From contig JAWPMO010000001.1 in assembly GCA_033344875.1 (NCBI GenBank), positions 3,249,595 to 3,313,594 on the forward strand: 64,000 nt of DNA. Reading direction: 5' to 3'. Below are positions 16,861 through 24,338 of the stretch, piece by piece. Within the stretch, counting starts at the first letter, position 1. The number at the start of each line of letters is the position of its first letter. Under the pieces are notes generated by a model. It made no database searches, was not told where the DNA came from, and saw nothing but the letters and a program-made list of their open reading frames with translations. Source of the stretch: Ilumatobacteraceae bacterium (GTDB taxonomy: Bacteria > Actinomycetota > Acidimicrobiia > Acidimicrobiales > Ilumatobacteraceae). The translations under genes were made by a program, and so were the position numbers.

Positions 16861-16927
16861 CGGTCGCGACCGGTGGCGGCGGTGCTCGATCCGACGGGAA
16901 TCGCTCGCACCACGGCCCGTGTGGCTC

Positions 16928-16933
16928 TAACCT
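16928..16933 (+). promoter_or_regulatory. -10 box for the GGDEF-EAL gene (leaderless)
   Basis: TAACCT followed by exactly 6 nt and GTG 16940. Confidence 0.6.
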
Positions 16934-16939
16934 CTCCCC

Positions 16940-19099
16940 GTGAGCAGTAGTTCGAACTTCGCCGCGGTCGTCATCGGCCTCGTCGCGATCGTCACCCTGG
17001 TGCTCAGCGTGTGGAACTCACGGCGGCAGCGGCGAAAGCTCCAGTGGCAGCTCGCCGCGGTGCGTTCGGCGGGCGCCGAGGTGAAGCGGCTGCTCGACGA
17101 GTTGCCCGAGGCGGTCCTCCTCGTCGACCGCGAGTTCGTGGTGCAGTCGACGAACGCGGCAGCGATGACCCTGTTCGACATGGACACGTCCGACCTGGTC
17201 GGCGCCCACCTGCTCGATCACACCGACGGCGAAGACGAACTCGCACTCGACGCGGCGATGCGGCGGGCGCTCGACGGTGAGGTCGACCCGATCCAGATCG
17301 AAGTCGTCGCCGGTGCCGATCGTCGCGTGATCGTCGAGGCGTCGTTCCACCTGCCGAAGCACCACGACGAGGCATCCCTCGACGGTCAGCGTCTCCTCGT
17401 ACGACTCCGCGATGTGTCCGAACGCGAGCAGCAGACCCGGGCGCTCGACCAGGCCCGCCGCCGGTTCCAGCAGGCGTTCCAGTCGGCGCCGACCGGGATG
17501 GCGCTGGTGCGGCTCGACGACGGCCGGATCGTCGACGCCAACCAGTCGCTCGGCGAGATGTTGCGCCGCAACGTGAAGGAACTCGTCGGCTGCACCCTCC
17601 GGGAGTTCACCCACCCCGACGATGTCCGGGCCGCCCAGCCGCACCGGGCCCGACTCGAACTCGGCATCGTCGATTCGTTCCGGATCGACCAGCGCTACCG
17701 CCGCCGCGACGGCGAGTTCGTCTGGGCGCGGACCCGGGTCTCGACCACCGAGGACGACGGCGTGATGCTCGCGATCACGCACATCGAAGACGTCACCGAG
17801 CAGCGGCGGGCGGCCGAGCAGCTCCGGTACGCGGCCCGTCACGACGAACTGACCGCGCTGCCCAACCGGTCGTACCTGATGCACATCCTCCACGACCGGC
17901 TCGCGACCGCCGGCATCGACGGAGTCGCCGTGCTCTTCGTCGACCTCGACCAGTTCAAGGTCGTCAACGACAGCCTCGGGCACGAAGTCGGCGACCTGCT
18001 GATCCAGGAGGTCGCCGGACGACTGCGCTCGGCGTTGCGTGACGACGACGTGCTCGCCCGCTTCGGCGGTGACGAGTTCATCGTCGTGCTGAGCGGCGAA
18101 CCGGTCGACGTCGCCGAACGGCTCCGAAAGGCGGTGCACCCTCCGATCACGATCGGTGAGCACGAGCTGTACGTCACCGCGTCGATCGGCTACGCGACCA
18201 ATCACGAGGTCGGGATGAGCCCCAACGACATGCTGCGCGACGCCGACGCAGCGATGTACCGGGCCAAGGCGCGCGGCCGCGACTGCGTCGAGGCGTTCGA
18301 GGCCGGCGGTCACGAGACCGGCGTGCAGGCGCTGCGCACCACCGGTGAACTGCGGCGCGGCATCGAGCGCGGCGAGGTGGTGCCGTACTTCCAGCCGATC
18401 GTCGATCTCGAGTCGGGTCGTGCGCTCGGCTTCGAGGTCCTCGCACGGTGGCTCCATCCCGACCGCGGGCTCCTGCCGCCCGTCGAGTTCCTCCCGCTGG
18501 CCGAGGAGACCGGTCTGCTCGTCGATCTCGGCGCGCGCATCCTCCGTGACTCGATGGCCCAGCTCGCCCAATGGCGCACCGCCGGCCATGCGTTCGCCAA
18601 CTGCAGCCTGTCGGTCAACGTCGGCACCCGCCAGCTGGTCGATCCCAACTTCTACGACGTGGTCGTCGACGCGCTCGCCGAGACCGGTCTCGACGCCGGT
18701 TCGCTGTGGCTCGAGATCACCGAGACGGCCCTGCTCGCCGACGTCAAGGCCGCAACGGTCGCCCTGCGCGAGCTGCGCAGCCTCGGTCTGCACCTGTCCG
18801 TCGACGACTTCGGAACGGGTTACTCGTCGCTCACGTACCTCAAGCGGTTCCCGGTCGAGGCGATCAAGATCGACCGATCGTTCGTCGCCGGACTCGGGAT
18901 CGAGAGCGAGGACTCGACCATCGTCGAGGCCGTCGTCCGGCTGGGTCAGTCGCTCGGCCTCAACGTCGTCGCCGAAGGCATCGAGTCACCGCTGCAGCTG
19001 GCCCGGCTGCGCGACCTCGGCTGCGATCGTGGTCAGGGCTACCTGTTCGGCCGCCCCCGCCCCGCCGAGCTCATCGAACGCGAACGCGCCAACGTCTGA
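16940..19099 (+). CDS. Membrane PAS-PAS-GGDEF-EAL cyclic-di-GMP signalling protein
   Basis: The 719-residue protein starts with one membrane helix (residues 5-22), then a PAS domain at about 45-150, a second PAS domain at 170-290 with the usual EDVTEQRRAAEQ exit helix, a GGDEF domain at 300-455 and an EAL domain at 465-715. GGDEF is intact near residue 376 and DLDQFKVVNDSLGH precedes it. The EAL domain has EVLARW, LEITETAL, DDFGTGYSS and IKIDRSF, so metal-binding acids of active phosphodiesterases are present although the signature reads EVL. It could make and break c-di-GMP in response to a PAS-sensed signal. It is a single-gene unit with a leaderless-type promoter. Confidence 0.93.
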   Translation: MSSSSNFAAVVIGLVAIVTLVLSVWNSRRQRRKLQWQLAAVRSAGAEVKRLLDELPEAVLLVDREFVVQSTNAAAMTLFDMDTSDLVGAHLLDHTDGEDELALDAAMRRALDGEVDPIQIEVVAGADRRVIVEASFHLPKHHDEASLDGQRLLVRLRDVSEREQQTRALDQARRRFQQAFQSAPTGMALVRLDDGRIVDANQSLGEMLRRNVKELVGCTLREFTHPDDVRAAQPHRARLELGIVDSFRIDQRYRRRDGEFVWARTRVSTTEDDGVMLAITHIEDVTEQRRAAEQLRYAARHDELTALPNRSYLMHILHDRLATAGIDGVAVLFVDLDQFKVVNDSLGHEVGDLLIQEVAGRLRSALRDDDVLARFGGDEFIVVLSGEPVDVAERLRKAVHPPITIGEHELYVTASIGYATNHEVGMSPNDMLRDADAAMYRAKARGRDCVEAFEAGGHETGVQALRTTGELRRGIERGEVVPYFQPIVDLESGRALGFEVLARWLHPDRGLLPPVEFLPLAEETGLLVDLGARILRDSMAQLAQWRTAGHAFANCSLSVNVGTRQLVDPNFYDVVVDALAETGLDAGSLWLEITETALLADVKAATVALRELRSLGLHLSVDDFGTGYSSLTYLKRFPVEAIKIDRSFVAGLGIESEDSTIVEAVVRLGQSLGLNVVAEGIESPLQLARLRDLGCDRGQGYLFGRPRPAELIERERANV

Positions 19100-19195
19100 G
19101 GCGGGCCGAGTCCGTCGGCCGCGGCGTTGCATCTCACCGCGCTCGACCGCGGTCAGCAGGCCGATCGGTGTCGGCGTGCGCCCGGTCGGGTCGAG

Positions 19196-19792
19196 TCAGT
19201 CGCCTTCTTTTTGGGCTCGGATGACGAGGGTGGTCGGCACGGGCGAGATGTTGCTGACGCCCAGTTCGAGGATGCGGTCGACCCGGAAGTTGGCCCGGTT
19301 GAGTTGGATGTGCCAGTCGCCGATCGTGCGGCCGACCGTGCCGTACGGCAGCACCTTCGACCCCAGCTCGTCGGTCGAGTGCACGCCGGCGAACGGGTGC
19401 GGGACCGAGATCACGAACGGGCGGCTCGACTTGAGCACCCGGTGCACCTGACGCAGGAGCCGACCGAAGTCGTCGACGCTGTCGTCGATCGTGTGGTCGG
19501 CCACGACCAGTTCGATCGACCCGCTGGTCGCGAAACCGAGGTCGGCGAGGTCGGTGACGTGGCAGGCGACGGTGACCTCCGCCTCGGTGGCCGCGGCGCG
19601 GATCGACTCGATCTTGCCCTCGTCGGGATCGACGGCGATGGCCTTGGCGCCGGCGAGCGCGAACGCGATGGCGTTCTGCGATCGACCGATGCCCAGTTCG
19701 AGGGCTCGCTTGCCGCCGGCGATGTCGCCGCAGAGGCGCAGCTCGGCGTCATCGGGGATGTCGCGTCCGAATGAGATTGCCTTGGTCGTCAC
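19196..19792 (-). CDS. Class I SAM-dependent methyltransferase
   Basis: The 198-residue protein has the SAM-binding motif LELGIGRSQNAIAFALAG near residue 30, the acidic AVDPDE end of strand 2, and a methyltransferase-11-like FDELVVADHTID-to-LRQVHRVLKSSRPFV layout. The substrate is unknown. GTG 19792 (VTTKAISFG) is used; the frame continues upstream into the divergent DUF5318 gene, which makes longer starts unlikely. A CAGACT box 6 nt upstream of the GTG supports a leaderless start. Confidence 0.8.
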   Translation of the reverse strand: MTTKAISFGRDIPDDAELRLCGDIAGGKRALELGIGRSQNAIAFALAGAKAIAVDPDEGKIESIRAAATEAEVTVACHVTDLADLGFATSGSIELVVADHTIDDSVDDFGRLLRQVHRVLKSSRPFVISVPHPFAGVHSTDELGSKVLPYGTVGRTIGDWHIQLNRANFRVDRILELGVSNISPVPTTLVIRAQKEGD

Positions 19793-19813
19793 GGGACCAG
19801 TCTGGCGGATCGG

Positions 19814-19819
19814 TACCCT
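19814..19819 (+). promoter_or_regulatory. -10 box for the DUF5318 gene (leaderless)
   Basis: TACCCT followed by exactly 6 nt and ATG 19826. Confidence 0.6.
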
Positions 19820-19825
19820 GAAGCG

Positions 19826-20218
19826 ATGGGTTTCTCGGTCGGCGCACTGCGAGGGGGTCAGCAACGACGCGGCATCGTCGATCATCGGCTCGCTCGCCGC
19901 ATGCTGATCAACCAGGTGCGGCTCGGCCGGATCAGCCGGACCGAAGTCTGCGACGCCCACCCCGAGTTGATCAGGGCCGCCAAGAACGTCGGCACCGAAA
20001 CCACCGCCGACTGCCCGGTCTGCGAGGACGACAAGCTCCGCATCATCACGTACGTGTTCGGTTACCGGCTGCCCGCCTCAGGCCGCTGCGTCAGCACCAA
20101 GAAGGAGCTGCGACAGCTCGCGGCCCAGGCGCAGGGCGAGTTGACGGCGTACGTGGTCGAGGCCTGCCCGGGCTGTCGCTGGCACCACCTGCTGCGCGTG
20201 TTACCGCTCTCCGGCTGA
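19826..20218 (+). CDS. DUF5318 zinc-ribbon-like actinobacterial protein
   Basis: The 130-residue protein matches what I know of DUF5318: a basic N-terminal region (RRGIVDHRLARRMLINQVR) followed by HPELIRAAKNVG. It then has two Cys pairs, CPVC in the middle and CPGCRWHH near the end, likely to bind one zinc. The family is largely limited to Actinobacteria and has no established function. It is a single-gene unit divergent from the methyltransferase gene. Confidence 0.78.
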   Translation: MGFSVGALRGGQQRRGIVDHRLARRMLINQVRLGRISRTEVCDAHPELIRAAKNVGTETTADCPVCEDDKLRIITYVFGYRLPASGRCVSTKKELRQLAAQAQGELTAYVVEACPGCRWHHLLRVLPLSG

Positions 20219-20232
20219 GCCGACGGGGCCGC

Positions 20233-20238
20233 TACGTT
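20233..20238 (+). promoter_or_regulatory. -10 box for the DinB-like gene (leaderless)
   Basis: TACGTT followed by exactly 6 nt and ATG 20245; it lies just past the DUF5318 stop. Confidence 0.58.
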
Positions 20239-20244
20239 CGGACC

Positions 20245-20793
20245 ATGGCGATCACCCCCGACACGAAGAACTGGACCTGGGTGCTCGACCAGGTGTGCCC
20301 CGAGTGTGGGTTCGACGCTGCCGCTGTCGACCTGGCCTCCGTCGGTGCGCTGGTGCGCGACAACGTCGCGGCGTGGCCGACGCTGCTCGCCGATGCACGT
20401 GTGCGTGAGCGGCCGGCCGACGACCAGTGGTCGGCGCTCGAGTACGGCTGCCACGTCCGTGACGTGTTCATCCTGTTCGACGAACGTCTCCACCGGATGC
20501 TGAACGAGGACGGTCCGCAGTTCGCGAACTGGGACCAGGACGTCACCGCCGTCGAGCAGCGCTACGACCTCCAGGACCCGGCCGTCGTGAGCGACGAACT
20601 GGTGGCGGCCGGCACCGCCTGTGCGGCCCGATGGGACGAGGTCACCGATGGCGACTGGGGACGAACCGGCGACCGCAGCGACGGATCGTCGTTCACGATC
20701 GACAGCTTCGCCCGCTACTTCCTGCACGACCCCGTCCACCATCTGGCCGACGTCCTGGCCGGCTACGGACGACTCGGCCCGCCTGCTCGCTGA
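20245..20793 (+). CDS. DinB-superfamily putative metalloenzyme
   Basis: The 182-residue protein looks like a DinB four-helix bundle. The metal-binding His positions typical of the fold appear as EYGCHVRD near residue 72 and as HDPVHHLADV near 165. Actinobacterial members of this superfamily often act in mycothiol-dependent isomerisation or S-transfer, so a thiol-dependent role is possible but unproven. A CPECGF motif sits near the N-terminus. It converges with the DUF4234 gene, leaving only 15 bp between the stops. Confidence 0.78.
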   Translation: MAITPDTKNWTWVLDQVCPECGFDAAAVDLASVGALVRDNVAAWPTLLADARVRERPADDQWSALEYGCHVRDVFILFDERLHRMLNEDGPQFANWDQDVTAVEQRYDLQDPAVVSDELVAAGTACAARWDEVTDGDWGRTGDRSDGSSFTIDSFARYFLHDPVHHLADVLAGYGRLGPPAR

Positions 20794-20808
20794 GCAACCC
20801 GTCGGGTC

Positions 20809-21294
20809 TCAGAGACTCGGGTCGTTCGTCTGCCCGTGTGCGGTCCAGTACCCGTTGATCGCGTCCTGGATGCGGAGGTACCAGATCAGGTTGCCGATCA
20901 GCGGGAGCAGGAACCACAAACCCCACAGCGTCGTGATCGGCGGTTCCCGTCCGTCGTCGCGGTAGCGCTGCTCGACCTCGCCGGCGAGCAGGAACATGGT
21001 GACCGGCGACGCCAGGATCGTCACGATGAGGTGGACGACGCCGCCGAGTCCCTTGCCCGAGTACCGCTGGAGTTCGTCGCCGTTCTGGTACGACCACACG
21101 ATCGCCCAGATCCCGCAGGTGACGATCGTGAGCAGGACGACGAGGCCGGCCGACCGTCGTTGGCCCGGTTGACCGGTGGGTGGTGCGACCCCGAAACCGC
21201 CGGCGGGCGCGACGGGGTACGACGAAGCGCCGCCGGCGCCCGCCCGCGGGGGCGGTGGTGGCGGTGGCGGCGGGGGCGGCGGCATGTCGGGCAT
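20809..21294 (-). CDS. DUF4234 membrane protein with poly-Pro N-terminus
   Basis: The 161-residue protein begins with a run of twelve Pro after MPDM, then a Gly/Ala/Pro-rich cytoplasmic stretch. DUF4234 follows with three hydrophobic helices (LVVLLTIVTCGIWAIVWSYQ, VVHLIVTILASPVTMFLLAG, LWGLWFLLPLIGNLIWYL). The CGIWAIVWSYQNGDEL segment is the family hallmark. Function is unknown. ATG 21294 is supported by TAACGT exactly 6 nt upstream. Confidence 0.82.
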   Translation of the reverse strand: MPDMPPPPPPPPPPPPRAGAGGASSYPVAPAGGFGVAPPTGQPGQRRSAGLVVLLTIVTCGIWAIVWSYQNGDELQRYSGKGLGGVVHLIVTILASPVTMFLLAGEVEQRYRDDGREPPITTLWGLWFLLPLIGNLIWYLRIQDAINGYWTAHGQTNDPSL

Positions 21295-21300
21295 CGCCGC

Positions 21301-21306
21301 ACGTTA
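21301..21306 (-). promoter_or_regulatory. -10 box for the DUF4234 gene (leaderless)
   Basis: TAACGT on the minus strand, followed by 6 nt and ATG 21294. Confidence 0.6.
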
Positions 21307-21371
21307 GACCGCGTCCCGGGTCACCGCCGCCGACGGCTCGGTCGGCTGCGTCACCCCGGGGGCCGTCCCCC

Positions 21372-21377
21372 TACGCT
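21372..21377 (+). promoter_or_regulatory. -10 box for the MftD-like gene (leaderless)
   Basis: TACGCT followed by exactly 6 nt and GTG 21384; it settles the start of the downstream gene. Confidence 0.62.
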
Positions 21378-21383
21378 GGTCGG

Positions 21384-22556
21384 GTGGCAAATCCCTGGTT
21401 CGAGTCCGTGGCGGTCGCGCAGGAGCGGGCGAAGAAGCGCTTGCCCAAGTCGGTGTACGGCGCGCTGATCGCCGGGACCGAGCGCGGCACGTCGATGAGC
21501 GACAACCTGGGGGCGTTCGACGAGCTCGGTGTCCGCCCGATCACCGCCGGCCAGTCGCCGACCCGCGAGATGGCGACCGAGGTGATGGGGCAACCGATGT
21601 CGATGCCGGTGATGATCTCGCCGACCGGCGTGCAGGCCGTGCATCCCGACGGCGAGGTCGCGGTCGCCCGCGCCGCAGCGGCGCGCGGCGTCGTGATGGG
21701 GCTCAGTTCGTTCGCGAGCAAGCCGCTCGACGAGGTGATCGCAGCCAACCCGCAGACGTTCTTCCAGATCTACTGGGCCGGTGACCGCGACTCGATGGTC
21801 ACGCGGATCGAGCGGGCCAGGGCGGCCGGCGCAGCGGGGTTGATCCTCACGCTCGACTGGTCGTTCGTACACAGCCGCGATTGGGGCAGCCCCTCGATTC
21901 CCCAGTCGATCGATCTCAAGACGGCGGTGCAGTTCGCTCCCGAGGTCGTGGTACGGCCCCGTTGGTTGCTCGACTGGGTCCGCTCCGGCGCGCTCCCCGA
22001 CCTCGGCGTGCCGAACATGGTCACCGGGAACGAGCAGCCTCCCGGCTTCTTCGAGGCGTACGGCATGTGGATGGGGACACCACCTCCGACCTGGGACGAC
22101 GTCGCCTGGCTGCGCGAGCAGTGGGGTGGGCCGTTCATGGTCAAGGGCATCGGCCGGGCCGACGAGGCGCGGCGCGCCGTCGAGGCGGGCGCCACGGCGA
22201 TCTCGGTGTCGAACCACGGCGGCAACAACCTCGATGGCACGCCGGCACCGATCCGGGTGCTCCCCGAAGTCGTCGCCGCGGTCGGCGGCCAGGTCGAGAT
22301 CGTGATGGACGGCGGCATCCGTCGTGGCAGCGACGTCGTCAAGGCGCTCGCGCTCGGCGCGAAGGCCGTGATGATCGGGCGCGCCTACCTGTGGGGCCTC
22401 GCCGCCAACGGTCAGGCCGGTGTCGAGAACGTCCTCGACGTGCTCCGGATGGGGATCGACTCGAATCTGCTCGGCATGGGCAAGTCGTCGATCGGCGAAC
22501 TGGGGCCCGACGACCTCGTGATCCCCGACGATTTCAGCCCGCCGCCGACGAGCTGA
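21384..22556 (+). CDS. mftD: MftD-like FMN-dependent alpha-hydroxy-acid oxidase family protein
   Basis: The 390-residue protein belongs to the LldD/glycolate oxidase FMN family. It resembles MftD, the enzyme that oxidatively deaminates the mycofactocin precursor to pre-mycofactocin, more closely than it resembles lactate dehydrogenases. Points in common include RAKKRLPKSVYGALIAG at the N-terminus, MGLSSFASKPLDEV, ISPTGVQAVHPDGEVAVARA, SNHGGNNLDGTPAPIR near residue 275 and LALGAKAVMIGRAYLWGLAA. GTG 21384 is chosen; the longer frame to 21180 is upstream sequence without a leader. No mftA, mftB, mftC, mftE or mftF is in the window, so this is an isolated copy whose substrate is uncertain. Confidence 0.78.
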   Translation: MANPWFESVAVAQERAKKRLPKSVYGALIAGTERGTSMSDNLGAFDELGVRPITAGQSPTREMATEVMGQPMSMPVMISPTGVQAVHPDGEVAVARAAAARGVVMGLSSFASKPLDEVIAANPQTFFQIYWAGDRDSMVTRIERARAAGAAGLILTLDWSFVHSRDWGSPSIPQSIDLKTAVQFAPEVVVRPRWLLDWVRSGALPDLGVPNMVTGNEQPPGFFEAYGMWMGTPPPTWDDVAWLREQWGGPFMVKGIGRADEARRAVEAGATAISVSNHGGNNLDGTPAPIRVLPEVVAAVGGQVEIVMDGGIRRGSDVVKALALGAKAVMIGRAYLWGLAANGQAGVENVLDVLRMGIDSNLLGMGKSSIGELGPDDLVIPDDFSPPPTS

Positions 22557-22568
22557 CCCCGGCCGGGC

Positions 22569-22739
22569 TCACCCGCCGACGGGCTCGTGCGGATACTGCG
22601 TTCGACACGAGATGCACCAGTGCTCGACCTCGTCGAGGACGCGGCTCACGGTCGTGTCGCCGCCGGGGGCGAGCGTGACGTACTTGCGGTGGACCGGCGT
22701 CAGGTCATGGTCGTCGGCACCGCACGATTCGCAGGTCAT
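22569..22739 (-). CDS. 56-residue two-CxxC zinc-ribbon-like protein
   Basis: This short gene encodes 56 residues beginning MTCESCGADDHDLTPVHRKY, with CESC at residues 3-6 and CISC at 42-45. The two Cys pairs flank a central acidic region (DEVEHW), which suggests a small zinc ribbon. A TAGGTT box lies 7 nt before ATG 22739, in the same geometry as its leaderless neighbours, and the gene ends 12 bp after the convergent mftD-like gene. Function is unknown. Confidence 0.72.
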   Translation of the reverse strand: MTCESCGADDHDLTPVHRKYVTLAPGGDTTVSRVLDEVEHWCISCRTQYPHEPVGG

Positions 22740-22746
22740 GGACCCG

Positions 22747-22777
22747 AACCTACGTCGTCGGTGCCGGCCCGTAGCCT
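22747..22777. promoter_or_regulatory. Divergent overlapping leaderless promoters
   Basis: Minus-strand TAGGTT at 22747-22752 serves the 56-residue gene (7 nt to ATG 22739). Plus-strand TAGCCT at 22772-22777 serves the DUF192 gene (7 nt to GTG 22785). The two -10 boxes are only 19 bp apart, so their -35 regions overlap. Confidence 0.55.
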
Positions 22778-22784
22778 GCGGAGC

Positions 22785-23459
22785 GTGCGATGGACGGTGG
22801 TACTGGCGGTCGTGTTGACGGCGTGTGCCTCTGCGTCCGATCCGTCGGGCTCCGGTCCGACGGGGTCAGCTCCGGCAGGGTCAGCTCCGGCAGGGTCAGC
22901 TCCGACGGAGTCAGCTCCGACGAGGTCAGCTCCGACGGGGTCAGCTCCGGTGCCCGGCACGGCCGGGTCGGACCCCGCCGACACGGCACCGGATTCGACC
23001 CTGAAGCCGGGCCCGGACCGGTCGCCGGTCAGCAGCGATCAGATCGGTGTGCGGCCCGAGGGCTTCGCCACGGTCGCGGCGCGCGCCACGTTGTCCGACG
23101 GCACGGTCTGCGAGCTGTGTGTGTGGCTGGCCGACACGGCGTCCCAGCGATCGCAGGGCCTCATGTTCGTCACCGACCTCGGTCCGGCCGATGCGATGGC
23201 GTTCCGTTATCCCGAGCCGCACACCGGCACGTTCTGGATGAAGAACACCGTGCTGCCGTTGTCGATCGCCTTCTTCGACTCCGACGGCGGCTTCCTGACG
23301 TCGTTCGACATGGAACCGTGCACGTCGGATCCCTGCCCGAACTACCGAACCCCCGACGACTTCTCGATCGCCGTCGAGGTACCGCGGGGAACGCTGGCCG
23401 ACCTCGGCCTCGTCGAGGGCAGCACCTTCGAACTCCTCGACCTCCCCTGCACCCCCTGA
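22785..23459 (+). CDS. DUF192 lipoprotein
   Basis: The 224-residue protein starts VRWTVVLAVVLTAC, a signal peptide with lipobox LTAC and Cys at residue 14, so it should be a membrane-anchored lipoprotein. Residues 20-55 are a low-complexity Gly-Ser-Ala-Pro linker encoded by a 15-bp tandem repeat. The C-terminal 130 residues are a DUF192 domain (RSQGLMFVTDLGPADAMAF, TGTFWMKNTVLPLSIAFFD). The domain has an extra Cys pair (PCTSDPCPNY) likely to form a disulfide. Molecular function of DUF192 is unknown. GTG 22785 is set by the lipobox spacing and by the TAGCCT box. Confidence 0.85.
   Translation: MRWTVVLAVVLTACASASDPSGSGPTGSAPAGSAPAGSAPTESAPTRSAPTGSAPVPGTAGSDPADTAPDSTLKPGPDRSPVSSDQIGVRPEGFATVAARATLSDGTVCELCVWLADTASQRSQGLMFVTDLGPADAMAFRYPEPHTGTFWMKNTVLPLSIAFFDSDGGFLTSFDMEPCTSDPCPNYRTPDDFSIAVEVPRGTLADLGLVEGSTFELLDLPCTP
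22851..22953 (+). repeat. 15-bp tandem repeat inside the DUF192 lipoprotein gene
   Basis: About six to seven copies of a GGTCAGCTCCGRCRG-type 15-mer, starting at 22864, 22879, 22894, 22909, 22924 and 22939. They encode five-residue steps of the type GSAPA/GSAPT in the linker after the lipobox. The unit is a multiple of three, so copy-number change keeps the frame. Confidence 0.9.
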
Positions 23460-23490
23460 TCCCGCGACCCAGGGGTCGGGCGTGGGGTCT

Positions 23491-24296
23491 GTGTCGCGGT
23501 TGTGGGCGTGGCAGGCGCAGGTTCGCGACACGGCGGGTGAGGAAGATGGGCGGTGTCGCGGTTGTGCGCGTGGCAGGCGCAGGTTCGCGACACGGCGGGT
23601 GAGGAAGATGGGCGGTGTCGCGGTCCTGGGCGTGGCAGGCGCAGGTTCGCGACACGGCGGGTGGGTTGCTGGTGTCGGACGGGGTCGAGGGTCCGGGGCG
23701 TGGGGTCTGTGTCGCGGTTGTGCGCGTGGCGGGCGCAGGTTCGCGACACGGCGGGTGGAGAGGATGGGCGGTGTCGCGGTTGTGCGCGTGGCGGGCGCAG
23801 GTTCGCGACATGGCGGGTGGGCAGGGTCCCGGTCGAGGGTTGAGCGTCCGGGGCACCGGGGTCTGTGTCGCGGTTCTGGGCGTGGCGAGCGCAGGTTCGC
23901 GACACGGTGGGTGAGGAGGATGGGCGGTGTCGAGGGTCCTGGGCGTGGGGTCTGTGTCGCGGTCCTGGGCGTGGCGGGCGCAGGTTCGCGACACGGTGGG
24001 TGAGGAGGATGGGCGGTGTCGAGGGTCCTGGGCGTGGGGTCTGTGTCACGGTTCTGGGGGTGGCGGGCGCAGGTTCGCGACACGGCGGTTGGGCAGGGTC
24101 CCGGTCGAGGGTTGAGCGTCCGGGCATGGGGTCTGTGTCGCGGTTCTGGGCGTGGCCGGCCCAGGTTCGACACGGTGCGTGGGGTGCCGCGCGGTGTCGC
24201 GGTTGTGCGCGTGGCAGGCGCAGGTTCGCGACACGGCGGGTGAGGAGGATGGGCGGTGTCGCGGTTCTGGGCGTGGCAGGCGCAGGTTCGCGACAC
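23491..24296 (-). repeat. Array 1: eleven 41-bp hairpin elements (GTGTCGCG-N25-CGCGACAC)
   Basis: Units lie at 23491-23531, 23553-23593, 23615-23655, 23709-23749, 23771-23811, 23865-23905, 23954-23994, 24043-24083, 24135-24173, 24194-24234 and 24256-24296. All are 41 bp except 24135-24173, which has lost 2 bp in its right arm. Each has 8-bp complementary arms; the loop is similar between copies (GTTSTGSGCGTGGCRGGCGC) and often allows an inner TGCGC/GCGCA stem. Start-to-start steps are 62, 62, 94, 62, 94, 89, 89, 92, 59 and 62 bp. Linkers share GGGTGAGGAGGATGGGCG-type sequence and contain half-unit remnants. The array fills the gap between the convergent DUF192 and ABC genes. Strand is given as minus because every locus follows a minus-strand gene. 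Confidence 0.9.
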
Positions 24297-24338
24297 GCCT
24301 GGTCTGCGGCCGGTCGGGTCGGTCGGGTCCGGGGTGGG

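Noticed and set aside
22941-24296. Repetitive reading frames (REPAPATRTT-like and VRDTAG-like) in hairpin array 1
   Set aside because: Several frames on both strands are open because the repeat lacks stops. Most unit steps are not multiples of three and no start or domain is present, so this is not a repeat protein.
23491-24296. Array 1 as a CRISPR
   Set aside because: The intervals between units are themselves repeated and vary from 18 to 53 bp, the unit is a variable-centre hairpin rather than a constant repeat, and no cas gene is in the window.
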